64,000 bases of DNA from Cytophagales bacterium (GTDB taxonomy: Bacteria > Bacteroidota > Bacteroidia > Cytophagales > Spirosomataceae), in contig RDXN01000055.1 of the NCBI GenBank assembly GCA_004292855.1, forward strand, positions 33,904-97,903, read 5' to 3'. Under the pieces are notes generated by a model. It was not told where the DNA came from. It did not search any database and saw nothing but the letters and a program-made list of their open reading frames with translations. Of the stretch, positions 9,247 to 16,845 are shown piece after piece. Both the position numbers and the translations under genes were made by a program. Within the stretch, counting starts at the first letter, position 1; every line of letters starts with the position of its first letter.

Positions 9247-9305
9247 TTTGAGAATTTACAACAAAAATAGCTTTTTATTAAACAGACTTTAAATTTTGAG
9301 AATTT
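9247..9305. promoter_or_regulatory. Lrp-gene control region: -7 box and two direct 11-mers
   Basis: The minus-strand octamer TATTTTTG (9262-9269) fits TAnnTTTG, 31 bp before the Lrp-type start codon. The 11-mer TTTGAGAATTT occurs at 9247-9257 and 9295-9305, bracketing that box 48 bp apart. This suggests autoregulation by the Lrp-type protein; the spacing is compatible with DNA wrapping but is unproven. Confidence 0.4.
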
Positions 9306-9316
9306 TTTATAAAATA

Positions 9317-9349
9317 TTTGCAATGAAACCCAACGCTGCTTTACCTTTG
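9317..9349 (+). promoter_or_regulatory. Bacteroidota-type promoter for the RNA unit
   Basis: TTTG (9317-9320), a 21-bp spacer and TACCTTTG (9342-9349) match the Bacteroidota sigma consensus TTTG-N19-21-TAnnTTTG. Expected transcription start is near 9356, reading into the tRNA-like RNA; no protein frame follows. Confidence 0.6.
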
Positions 9350-9402
9350 TACTATCAAGTTAATCAAATAACGCTGGGTCAACGGGGTAGAATTTGACAA
9401 AT

Positions 9403-9414
9403 TGCTCTTTAAAA
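9403..9414 (+). promoter_or_regulatory. boxA-like antitermination element
   Basis: TGCTCTTTAAAA closely resembles the boxA sequence of rRNA leaders (NusB/NusE site). It lies just before the tRNA-like domain, inside the predicted leader, and supports a stable-RNA gene rather than an mRNA. Confidence 0.4.
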
Positions 9415-9415
9415 T

Positions 9416-9573
9416 TGTAGGGTGTCGAAATTGGCAGACGTGCCCTCCTGTCTCGGGGGTGGTGATAAATGGATAAACGCAGTATAATGCCGCTCCTAGG
9501 AGCGACTGGGGTTGACCACCAGAGTTGTATTGTGGCTAACTACACCGTGGGTGGTTCGAGTCCCCCTCCTACA
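9416..9573 (+). ncRNA. tRNA-Leu-like structured RNA with a ~90-nt variable region
   Basis: The ends pair as a 7-bp acceptor stem (9416-9422 with 9567-9573, last pair G-U). 9550-9566 forms a T arm with loop TTCGAGT and one U-C mismatch in the stem. 9428-9440 is AAATTGGCAGACG, the typical tRNA-Leu D-loop. 9443-9459 forms a 5-bp anticodon-type stem with loop CTGTCTC, giving GTC at the anticodon position. Between this arm and the T arm lie 90 nt instead of about 14. They are closed by GGTG/CACC (9461-9464 with 9543-9546) and contain hairpins at 9491-9504 (loop CTAG) and 9506-9522 (loop TTGA). It is not tmRNA-like. It could be a repurposed tRNA-like RNA, an intron-bearing tRNA or a decayed tRNA. 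Confidence 0.5.
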
Positions 9574-9670
9574 GCATGATCGTTATGATGGTTTGGCTTC
9601 GCCGTTGCGAACGCTAATCATCCCACACGATTCGATTGGTTTTTAGTTTGTTGATGAAGTGTAATTCGAC

Positions 9671-9705
9671 ACACCGACCCCATTTGAGGTCGGTGTTGTT
9701 TTTTT
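9671..9705 (+). terminator. terminator of the RNA unit
   Basis: 9-bp perfect stem (9671-9679 with 9688-9696), 8-base loop, then TGTTTTTTT on the plus strand. It lies about 100 nt beyond the tRNA-like domain. It cannot serve the minus-strand yebC gene because the T tract is on the wrong side. It implies a transcript of about 350 nt. Confidence 0.85.
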
Positions 9706-9727
9706 ATGGACGTTGTACTTTGCGATT

Positions 9728-10447
9728 CTATTCGTCCTTCATATTGTGATAGACGTTCTGCACATCATCGTCCTCATCAAGCTTGTCCAATAGTTTCTCC
9801 ACATCGGCCACCTGCTCGTCGGTGAGTTCTTTAGTATCGTTCGGGATGCGCTGGAACTCAGCCCCTTTGATCTCGTAGCCCTTACTTTCCAAAAACTTCT
9901 GAACGCTACCGAAGGCTGTAAACTCGCCGTAGATAACCAATTGGTCGGTTTCCTCGTCGAATTCAATTTCATCCCCCCCCACGTCGATCAATTCCAGTTC
10001 GAGTTCGTCGGTATCGATGCCCTCGGCGGGGATGCGGAACACGCTCTTGCGGTCAAACATGAAATCGGTCATGCCGGTGGTTCCGAGGCTCCCCCCGCAT
10101 TTGCTGAAATAGCTGCGTACATTAGCCACGGTCCGGTTATGGTTGTCGGTGGCGGTTTCGATCACGATGGCAATGCCGTGGGGTGCGTAGCCCTCGTAGG
10201 TGATCTCCTTATAATCCTCCTGATCTTTCGATGATGCCTTTTTGATAGCCCGCTCCACATTCTCCTTGGGCATGTTGGCGGCTTTGGCATTCTGGATAAT
10301 GGCCCGGAGCCGCCCATTGGAGTCGGGGTCGGGGCCACCGCTTTTCACGGCGATCACAATATCTTTTCCAATTCGGGTGAAGGTCTTGGCCATCTGCCCC
10401 CACCGCTTCATTTTCCGGGCTTTCCGGTATTCAAAGGCGCGTCCCAT
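9728..10447 (-). CDS. yebC: YebC/PmpR family protein
   Basis: 239-aa member of the YebC family, annotated as transcriptional regulators; recent work on family members links them to translation through difficult peptide stretches. It has the conserved GRAFEYRKARK and KRWGQMAKTFTRIGKDI start, the NGRLRAIIQNAKAANMPKENVERAIKKA helix region, YEGYAPHGIAIVIE, and an acidic C-terminus. Length and start are normal for the family. The ATG at 10447 is followed upstream by an unusual inverted repeat that separates it from lysA, which reads in the same direction. Confidence 0.95.
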   Translation of the reverse strand: MGRAFEYRKARKMKRWGQMAKTFTRIGKDIVIAVKSGGPDPDSNGRLRAIIQNAKAANMPKENVERAIKKASSKDQEDYKEITYEGYAPHGIAIVIETATDNHNRTVANVRSYFSKCGGSLGTTGMTDFMFDRKSVFRIPAEGIDTDELELELIDVGGDEIEFDEETDQLVIYGEFTAFGSVQKFLESKGYEIKGAEFQRIPNDTKELTDEQVADVEKLLDKLDEDDDVQNVYHNMKDE

Positions 10448-10469
10448 ATTTGTTAATTGTCATTAAATG

Positions 10470-10569
10470 GTCACTGATAGTCATTATGTTGTCATTGGTA
10501 GTCATGTGTTGTCATACATTGTGAATTCCACAAATGACTACCAATGACAACATAATGACTATCAATGAC
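10470..10569. repeat. 36-nt inverted repeat built of GTCAT units, overlapping the lysA 3' end
   Basis: Arms 10470-10505 and 10534-10569 are complementary with one mismatch, around a 28-base loop that has its own small hairpin (TTGTG/CACAA). Each arm is made of recurring GTCAT pentamers (TAGTCAT, TTGTCAT). The right arm includes the last codons and TGA of lysA. No T tract follows, so it is not a standard terminator. Confidence 0.8.
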
Positions 10570-11851
10570 GCGAAGCTAATAGCGTTGATTCAAATTCTAG
10601 TTCAATTTGCCCCCGCAGCAGGTCGTCGAAGGTCTCGCGCTGCCGGATCAGGTGCGCCTTGCCCTCATAAACAAGCACTTCGGCAGGGCGTTCGCGCATG
10701 TTGTAGTTCGAGGCCATGCTGATCCCATAGGCCCCCGCATTTTCGAGCGAGAGTACATCGCCGGTACTTACCTCGGGCAACAACCGGTCCGTAGCAAACG
10801 TATCGGTCTCGCAAATGTAGCCCACCACGTCGTAGAGTTGCTCGATCCCAAGGGGGTTCGATACGTTCAGGATCGTGTGCCAGGCATCGTACATCATGGG
10901 GCGAATCAGGTGATTCAAGCCTGAATTAACCTGTACGAACGTGCGGGTTGGGTTTTGCTTCACCACGTTCACGCCCACCAGTAAATGTCCGCTCTCGCTC
11001 ACAAGCAGCTTCCCCGGCTCAAAGCAGAGTTGCACATCGCGTCCCCGGCTGGATTGCCCGTAGCGGTCGCAGAACGAATGGAACGCCGATGAGACTTTGG
11101 CCCCTAGATCGGGGAGGTCGGTGAAGTAGTCGCCTTCGCGGTAGGCCACTTTAAAGCCACTGCCAAAGTCGATAAATGTCAGGTCGGGATAGTCGGCGGC
11201 CATATCGAACAGCACGTCGGCAATTTTCAGGAACGTATTGCTGTCCTTAAAATCAGACCCTGTGTGAATATGCAGCCCCACAATGCGGATACCGTATTGC
11301 TCGACCAGTGCCTTAATACGGTCGCGGTATTGGTTCGAGATACCAAACTTCGAGTTTTCGTGGCCGGTTTGAATTTTAAACGTGCCGCCATCGACCAAAC
11401 TCGGGTTAATCCGCAACGCAATGGGGTAACGGTCGCCGTACGTTTGACCAATTTGTTCGAGCAGGGGCAGGCTGTCGGCATTCAGTTGGAGACCCATTTC
11501 GAGGGCCTGCTGTATTTCGGGCCAAGCGTTGCCGCTGGGGGTATACATAATTTGGGCGGGCGCGAAACCGGCCATCAGAGCCAGCCGGGCCTCGTTCACC
11601 GACACTACTTCAATATCGATACCCTGCGTACGCATCAGTTTCAGAATGCTCAGATTCGTCAGTGCCTTGGCCGCGTATTTTATCTTTAGATTAACTCGGC
11701 GGTCAGGCGTCCCTGAGAAAGCTGACCGGAGTGCGTCTATTTTTTCGATAATTTTGTCGGCATCGTACACGTACACCGGTAGCCCGAACTGGTCGGCTAT
11801 GTTGAGTACGTTAACGCCCTGAATCTGATACGCGCGGTTTTCTAAATACAT
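10562..11851 (-). CDS. lysA: diaminopimelate decarboxylase
   Basis: 429-aa PLP enzyme that decarboxylates meso-diaminopimelate to L-lysine, the last step of lysine synthesis. The ATG at 11851 is chosen over an in-frame TTG nine bases upstream. PLP-binding Lys is K62 in YAAKA. Other signature segments are GLHIHTGSDF, LTFIDFGSGF (phosphate-binding glycine region), CFEPGK (family EPGR region) and CETDTFA, which corresponds to the active-site Cys-Glu-x-x-Asp of the dimer partner. Length is normal. The 3' end lies within a long inverted repeat, and the gene is otherwise a single unit. Confidence 0.96.
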   Translation of the reverse strand: MYLENRAYQIQGVNVLNIADQFGLPVYVYDADKIIEKIDALRSAFSGTPDRRVNLKIKYAAKALTNLSILKLMRTQGIDIEVVSVNEARLALMAGFAPAQIMYTPSGNAWPEIQQALEMGLQLNADSLPLLEQIGQTYGDRYPIALRINPSLVDGGTFKIQTGHENSKFGISNQYRDRIKALVEQYGIRIVGLHIHTGSDFKDSNTFLKIADVLFDMAADYPDLTFIDFGSGFKVAYREGDYFTDLPDLGAKVSSAFHSFCDRYGQSSRGRDVQLCFEPGKLLVSESGHLLVGVNVVKQNPTRTFVQVNSGLNHLIRPMMYDAWHTILNVSNPLGIEQLYDVVGYICETDTFATDRLLPEVSTGDVLSLENAGAYGISMASNYNMRERPAEVLVYEGKAHLIRQRETFDDLLRGQIELEFESTLLASRH

Positions 11852-11922
11852 AATTCCCAAAAAAGACCCGCAAATATACGGCTCTCAACTAAATTCCGGG
11901 ATCGGAATCTGTTCTACAATTC

Positions 11923-13299
11923 ATGAAACACTCACTATTGCTGGCTTTAGGCTGGCTCATCGTGTCGCCCGCACTGGCGCAGACCGCACAACCTGCCCGC
12001 CGAACGGCTACCCCCGCTCAAACGCAATCAACAACCGCCCTGCTTCAGGCCGGCCCGATGGTTGGCTACTCCGAAATGCGCGAGGTGAAACTGTGGGCAC
12101 AAACCAAAGGCCCCGCCCGCGTACAGATTCGCTACACCGAAGAGGGCAAACCCGGCACCTCTTACCTGACCAACGAGGTAAAAACCGAGCGTGAAGCGGC
12201 TTTTACAGCCCACCTGCTCGCCGATCAGGTGGAACCCGGAAAAAAATACAATTACGAGCTGTTGATCGAGGGCCAGAAGGTGAGCCTGCCCTACCCAACA
12301 ACCTTCCAAAGCCAGGCCCTATGGCAATTCAGGACGGACCCACCGGCCTTCCGCTTCGGCGTCGGAAGTTGCACCTACGTCAACGAACCTGAGGTCGACC
12401 GGCCCGGTCAGTCGTATGGGGGTGGCTACGAGATTTTTACGGCTATGAACGCCCAAAAGCCCGATTTCATGCTTTGGTCGGGCGACAACACCTACTTGCG
12501 CGAGGTCGACTGGAACTCGCGAACAGGCGTGTTGCGCCGGTACACGCACACGCGCTCGGTGCCCGAAATGCAGCCGCTGCTGGCCAACGCCCACCATTAC
12601 GCCACCTGGGACGACCACGATTACGGCCCCAACGACTCCGACCGGAGTTACTGGCTCAAGCCCGTCACGCTCGACGCGTTCAAACTGTTCTGGGCCAACC
12701 CGAATTTCATTTTTGATGAAGGATGTACGGGAACATTTCAATGGAACGATTGCCAGTTTTTCCTGATGGACGACCGCACTTTCCGTGCCCCCAACGACAT
12801 GCCCGACGGTCCAGAAAAAGACTATCTCGGCCAACGGCAGTTGCAATGGCTAATCGAGGCTCTTGGCAACAGTCGAGCGGCTTTCAAGTTCGTTGTAACG
12901 GGGAATCAAGCCGTCAACCCAGCCAAATTATTTGAAAATTACAGCAACTACGGCCACGAGCGCGACCATCTTTTGAAAGCCATTGCCGACGCCAAAATTC
13001 CGGGCGTGTTGTTCCTGACCGGCGACCGGCACCACACGATTCTGCACAAATTAGACCGCCCCGGCACCTACCCCCTTTACGACCTGACGGTGTCGCCCCT
13101 GACCTCTGGCCCTGCCAAAGCCCGCGACGAGGAGTTAAAGCAGGCCACCTATGTCGATGGCACCTACTTTTCGGAGCGCAACTTCGGCATCCTGAGCGTG
13201 AGCGGCCCTCGCCTGGACCGGGTGCTGAACATCAAGGTTTACGACCAAAAAGGAACCGAAAAGTGGAGCCGCGATATAAAAGCGACCGAGTTGAAGTAA
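11923..13299 (+). CDS. exported PhoD-like alkaline phosphatase
   Basis: 458 aa with a signal peptide (1-19, ending SPALA), a Fn3-like N-terminal domain (about 45-135; KLWAQTKGPARVQIRY) and a PhoD-like metallophosphatase domain. Metal-site motifs are FGVGSCTY, LWSGDNTY, ATWDDHDYGPND and TGDRHHT. The family hydrolyses phosphomono- and diesters in the periplasm or outside the cell. It is divergent from lysA and followed by a strong terminator. No Pho-box was recognised. Confidence 0.92.
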   Translation: MKHSLLLALGWLIVSPALAQTAQPARRTATPAQTQSTTALLQAGPMVGYSEMREVKLWAQTKGPARVQIRYTEEGKPGTSYLTNEVKTEREAAFTAHLLADQVEPGKKYNYELLIEGQKVSLPYPTTFQSQALWQFRTDPPAFRFGVGSCTYVNEPEVDRPGQSYGGGYEIFTAMNAQKPDFMLWSGDNTYLREVDWNSRTGVLRRYTHTRSVPEMQPLLANAHHYATWDDHDYGPNDSDRSYWLKPVTLDAFKLFWANPNFIFDEGCTGTFQWNDCQFFLMDDRTFRAPNDMPDGPEKDYLGQRQLQWLIEALGNSRAAFKFVVTGNQAVNPAKLFENYSNYGHERDHLLKAIADAKIPGVLFLTGDRHHTILHKLDRPGTYPLYDLTVSPLTSGPAKARDEELKQATYVDGTYFSERNFGILSVSGPRLDRVLNIKVYDQKGTEKWSRDIKATELK

Positions 13300-13327
13300 A
13301 ACCCATTGGCGTTCATTTGAGTTAACT

Positions 13328-13358
13328 AAAGTGGTGTCTTGTGCGACACCACTTTTTT
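13328..13358 (+). terminator. terminator after the PhoD-like gene
   Basis: 11-bp stem (13328-13338 with 13345-13355), 6-base loop, and a run of T residues, 28 bp after the phosphatase stop codon. The next gene begins 27 bp further on. Confidence 0.88.
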
Positions 13359-13384
13359 GTTTCTGCACACTCAACGATTTCCCT

Positions 13385-14497
13385 ATGAAACTTCACAAAA
13401 CCCTCCGCTTCGCTACCATCGGAGTAGCCTGGATCGCCACCTCGGCACTAGCACAGCGCGTTACAACCAACCCCACGGCTGTTCCGAACACGGTGAGCAC
13501 GCCCACGTTCTCGCCCGACACATTGCGACCCTCACGCGCTCAGATACTCAACGACGACACGGCTGGTCAGGACGATGCAAGCCGAAAAAACCGACGCGAC
13601 CAAAAACGGGCCATTCGCCGGAGCCAACGCGATTCTCAGAACAACCGCATGAATCGGGGCACCACAACGGGCAGCGGAACATCACCCAACACAAATCCTG
13701 ATGATGGGGCTTATCGCCAAAATTCGGCGAATGGCACCGCAGGCAACAACTCGAATACAACCAACTACAACAGCAACAACGTGATGACGGCTCCAACCGG
13801 TGCCGGGGCAAACCCCAGCGCGACCGGGGCAGCGGGCGACGTTCGGCCCGGCACAGGCAGTGGTTCGTCGGTGGGGAGTGTGGAAGCGGGTAGCACAACG
13901 CAATCCGCGACGAACCGGACCAGCAATGAGCAGCCTAATTTGAGCCGCCCGGCGGCAACGGGCACCGGACAGGCCGTTTCAGGTGCCGAAAACGCACTGG
14001 TTATTAACCCATCGGCTCGCTCGCGCAGCACCACAGTGGCCGATTTCGTGGCCTCCCAACCCAATTATGCAACGCTGCAAAACGCCCTGCAATCGGCTGA
14101 CCTGAACGAAACCTTCAAAGGGGGACAGGCTTACACCGTATTTGCGCCCTCAAACGCAGCGTTCAAAAAGCTGCCCGCCAAAACGCAGAATGTGTTGCTG
14201 GAGGGGCAAAACCGCGAGGCCCTCAAGAAGTTACTGACGTATCATGTTGTTGCAGGCACACTCGATGCGCAGGAGTTGACCCGGCAAATCACAGCGGGCA
14301 ACGGAACCGCTCGCCTGACCACGCTGGGCGGGGGCGTTTTAACGGCTAAGTCGGGGGCTAATGGTCGCATATTGATCACCGATGAGCAGGGCAACTCGGC
14401 CACGGTCGACACGCCCAACCAGTCACAAACCAATGGCATGGTGCATGGTATAAATGGCGTATTGATGCCTAAAGCAGGTACAGTTTCGTTTAAGTAG
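13385..14497 (+). CDS. exported fasciclin (FAS1) domain protein
   Basis: 370 aa. The ATG at 13385 opens a signal peptide (MKLHKTLRFATIGVAWIATSALAQ); an earlier in-frame start would fall inside the preceding terminator. Residues about 55-215 are low complexity, rich in Asn, Thr, Gly and Ser with a basic patch (RKNRRDQKRAIRRSQR). A single FAS1 domain follows (about 230-365), with YTVFAPSNAAFKKLP, LLTYHVVAGTL and NGMVHGINGVLMP. FAS1 domains mediate adhesion; the long flexible linker suggests display away from the outer membrane. Confidence 0.9.
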   Translation: MKLHKTLRFATIGVAWIATSALAQRVTTNPTAVPNTVSTPTFSPDTLRPSRAQILNDDTAGQDDASRKNRRDQKRAIRRSQRDSQNNRMNRGTTTGSGTSPNTNPDDGAYRQNSANGTAGNNSNTTNYNSNNVMTAPTGAGANPSATGAAGDVRPGTGSGSSVGSVEAGSTTQSATNRTSNEQPNLSRPAATGTGQAVSGAENALVINPSARSRSTTVADFVASQPNYATLQNALQSADLNETFKGGQAYTVFAPSNAAFKKLPAKTQNVLLEGQNREALKKLLTYHVVAGTLDAQELTRQITAGNGTARLTTLGGGVLTAKSGANGRILITDEQGNSATVDTPNQSQTNGMVHGINGVLMPKAGTVSFK

Positions 14498-14511
14498 CCT
14501 ACCTATTCTAC

Positions 14512-14560
14512 TGCCCATAAACGCACAAATGTCGGCTCAGGCATGGCGCGTTTATGGGCA
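14512..14560. repeat. 13-bp inverted repeat before the sigma-factor promoter
   Basis: TGCCCATAAACGC at 14512-14524 is matched by its reverse complement at 14548-14560, with a 23-base loop. It ends 6 bp before the -7 box of the sigma gene, so it could be an operator or the terminator of the fasciclin gene; no T tract follows. Confidence 0.55.
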
Positions 14561-14566
14561 ATGGCT

Positions 14567-14574
14567 TATATTTG
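14567..14574 (+). promoter_or_regulatory. -7 box for the ECF sigma gene
   Basis: TATATTTG fits the Bacteroidota consensus TAnnTTTG exactly. Transcription would begin near 14580, downstream of the ATG at 14543, which rules that codon out as the start and favours the TTG at 14615. Confidence 0.55.
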
Positions 14575-14614
14575 GCCGACGTTTGAGCTTCAACTCACTC
14601 CTTATCCCTATCTC

Positions 14615-15181
14615 TTGAAACGCTCGCAGCCGTTTGTTTCTGAATCTGTCCTGATCGAAAAGCTTAGTCGTCGCGATCAGCAGGCATTTCATTGGCTCTA
14701 CGACCAATACTCGCCTGCTCTGTTTGGCGTGATTCGTAAAATCGTACACGACGACGAACAGGCCCGGGACCTCTTGCAAGATTCATTCATTAAGATCTGG
14801 AACAACCTCGATCAATACGATGCCTCCAAAGGCCGGTTATTCACCTGGTTGTTAAACGTAGCCCGAAACACGGCCATCGACAGTTTGCGTTCGGCAAAGG
14901 CAAGCAGCCGCCCCAACCCGGCCAACGCAATCCATACCGATTCAGAGAACGTATATATCGTAGACAGTCAGCACAAAACCGACCCCGTGCCTATCGAGCA
15001 TATTGGCGTAAAGGATATGGTCGATCAACTACGCCCGGAACGGAAAATGCTGATTGATCTGGTTTATTTTAGTGGCTATACCCACGAGGAGGCCGCCGAA
15101 GTGTTGAACCTGCCGTTAGGAACCGTTAAAACACGTATCCGGTCGGCTTTGCAGGAATTGAAACAATTTTTTTCGCGATAA
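14615..15181 (+). CDS. ECF-type RNA polymerase sigma factor
   Basis: 188 aa if translation starts at the TTG at 14615 (MKRSQPFVSESVLIEKLSRRD), which follows the predicted promoter at a sensible distance. Sigma region 2 covers about 25-95 (FHWLYDQYSPALFGVIRKIVHDDEQARDLLQDSFIKIWNNL) and region 4 about 130-185 (ERKMLIDLVYFSGYTHEEAAEVLNLPLGTVKTRIRSAL). It is followed 149 bp later by a RskA-like membrane anti-sigma factor, so the pair probably acts as an envelope-signal switch. No anti-sigma-binding detail can be read. Confidence 0.92.
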   Translation: MKRSQPFVSESVLIEKLSRRDQQAFHWLYDQYSPALFGVIRKIVHDDEQARDLLQDSFIKIWNNLDQYDASKGRLFTWLLNVARNTAIDSLRSAKASSRPNPANAIHTDSENVYIVDSQHKTDPVPIEHIGVKDMVDQLRPERKMLIDLVYFSGYTHEEAAEVLNLPLGTVKTRIRSALQELKQFFSR

Positions 15182-15330
15182 GTAGAGGCTGTACCGTTAT
15201 AACTTGGCCTACACAACATCTGACCAACCGTAATGTACGTAGTTAAGACCGTAATTAATCACCAAAATCGCCAGCCGCACCCATTGGCGGGCTACCCTAC
15301 GCGGTATCCCCTGGCAGGGCCACTGACCTT

Positions 15331-16131
15331 ATGGACGTAAATGAATATATAGCATCAGGAACGCTGGAACTCTACGCGCTCGGGGCCGCTACCGATCAGG
15401 AGCGTCGCGAGGTGGAGTGTCTGTCGTCGATCTACCCTGAAATTCGTCAGGAACTGAATCGGTTGACGGAGGCTATGGAGAACTACGCCCTAACCTACAG
15501 TGCCGAGCCTCCCGCCGATTTGAAAGAACAAATTATGGCGAAACTGAGCTTTGGCGACGCACAGCCGGAAGCCATTGTGAAGCCCATGCCCGTGTCGCGC
15601 CCAACGTACAACTTTACGTGGGTGGCTGCGGCTGCTATTGGCCTGATCATTCTCTCGTTCGCTTTATTCCTGGTTAATCAACTCCGTGAAAGCCAACAAG
15701 TACAGGCTACGCTTCGGTCGACGAACAACAGTTTACAGGACGAAATTCTGCAAATACGCGACCGTCAATCGGGTCTCGATGCGGCTTTGGCCCTCTTGAA
15801 AAAGCCGGGAACACGCATTATCCCCGTCGTTGGCAATGATAAGGCCCCCGGCAGTCGGCTGGCGGTATACTGGAATGCCACCTCGAAAGAGGTTGCTATT
15901 GAGGTAAATGGCCTCCCCAAACTAGCCGCCGATCAGCAATATCAACTGTGGTCGCTGGTGGGGGATAAGCCGGTCGATGCAGGCGTGTTTGAAAATACAC
16001 CCAGCACCGGGCAAATCCAACGATTGAATCGGGCTATCGGAGCCGCCGACGCCTTCGCCGTGACTATCGAACGCCGGGGCGGCAGCCCAACCCCCACGCT
16101 CACAGCTCTGGTGGCTGTTGGGCCGGTGTAA
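15331..16131 (+). CDS. RskA-like membrane anti-sigma factor
   Basis: 266 aa. A cytoplasmic N-terminal anti-sigma domain (about 1-75; MDVNEYIASGTLELYALGAATDQER) is followed by one transmembrane helix (about 94-114), a short coiled-coil-like stretch (115-150) and a periplasmic RskA domain (150-266; ending in the pattern AFAVTIERRGGSPTP). The domain order and the adjacent sigma factor define its role: it holds the sigma factor at the inner membrane until a signal triggers release. The 149-bp gap between the two genes has no recognisable gene and might carry a second promoter. Confidence 0.9.
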   Translation: MDVNEYIASGTLELYALGAATDQERREVECLSSIYPEIRQELNRLTEAMENYALTYSAEPPADLKEQIMAKLSFGDAQPEAIVKPMPVSRPTYNFTWVAAAAIGLIILSFALFLVNQLRESQQVQATLRSTNNSLQDEILQIRDRQSGLDAALALLKKPGTRIIPVVGNDKAPGSRLAVYWNATSKEVAIEVNGLPKLAADQQYQLWSLVGDKPVDAGVFENTPSTGQIQRLNRAIGAADAFAVTIERRGGSPTPTLTALVAVGPV

Positions 16132-16147
16132 ACAAACCCCTCCCCAA

Positions 16148-16168
16148 CCCCTCCCCAGTAGGGAGGGG
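16148..16168 (+). terminator. GC-rich hairpin after the anti-sigma gene
   Basis: 8-bp stem CCCCTCCC/GGGAGGGG with a 5-base loop, preceded by a second CCCCTCCCC run. No strong T tract follows, so termination is plausible but not certain. Confidence 0.5.
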
Positions 16169-16208
16169 CTAAAACAAACCAAAATCGTCCTGATTACGTT
16201 ATAGTTGT

Positions 16209-16742
16209 ATGAACCGGACAACCATTCTATTCACAGTAGGCGCGCTCGTTATCAGTGCATTACTCCTTGTAGCTTCTCGCTTTCGCGAAGGTCGATCAAC
16301 CCCAGTCGCTAACACCCAAACCGCTGCCGACGAAAAGCCGCCGGGTGGTCGTCGGGTAGTGAAAACCGACGCCGAGTGGAAGAAAATACTGAAGCCAGAT
16401 CAGTTTTATGTGCTGCGCGAAAAGGGCACCGAACGGGCGGGCAGTAGCTCGCTGAACAACGTTCACGAAGAAGGCACGTTTGTTTGCACGGCCTGCAAAA
16501 ACCCGCTGTTTGACTACAAAGCCAAGTTCGATTCGGGAACGGGCTGGCCTAGCTTTTACCAACCCGTTGCCAAAAACGCGGTGAAAGAAGCTAAAGACGT
16601 CGCTTTTGGGATGGTCCGAACCGAGATCATGTGTAGCGTGTGCGACGGCCATCTGGGGCACGTGTTCGACGATGGCCCGAAGCCAACCGGCCTGCGCTAT
16701 TGCATGAATGGCACCGCTATGCAGTTTGTAAAAAAGCCGTAG
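16209..16742 (+). CDS. msrB: membrane-anchored methionine-R-sulfoxide reductase
   Basis: 177 aa. An N-terminal hydrophobic helix (about 4-24) anchors or exports the enzyme, followed by a full MsrB domain from about residue 52. It reduces methionine-R-sulfoxide in oxidised proteins. Structural zinc cysteines are C93/C96 and C142/C145, GTGWPSF is present, and the catalytic Cys is C165 in LRYCMNG. The signal or anchor means it repairs envelope proteins rather than cytosolic ones. The neighbouring sigma/anti-sigma pair could control it, but there is no direct evidence. Confidence 0.95.
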   Translation: MNRTTILFTVGALVISALLLVASRFREGRSTPVANTQTAADEKPPGGRRVVKTDAEWKKILKPDQFYVLREKGTERAGSSSLNNVHEEGTFVCTACKNPLFDYKAKFDSGTGWPSFYQPVAKNAVKEAKDVAFGMVRTEIMCSVCDGHLGHVFDDGPKPTGLRYCMNGTAMQFVKKP

Positions 16743-16845
16743 TACGCTTACCGACTATAGATTTAGGCAGGGGCCGGGCCAAGTGTCCGGCTTTTTTTAT
16801 TGCCCAAAACTCTCCGTTGAAGAGCCTATCTGAAACGCGGGCTTC

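Noticed and set aside
9422..9672. 8-bp complementarity GTGTCGAA/TTCGACAC between the start of the RNA and the terminator region
   Set aside because: A match of this length in a 300-nt stretch is close to chance and competes with the better-supported tRNA-like acceptor stem.
9416..9706. tmRNA (ssrA)
   Set aside because: There is no recognisable tag frame or pseudoknot pattern, the anticodon-type arm is kept, and the tRNA-like ends enclose about 158 nt instead of 350-400.
13550..13930. Low-complexity Asn/Thr/Gly region of the fasciclin protein as a repeat array
   Set aside because: No fixed repeat unit could be found in DNA or protein; it reads as a flexible linker.
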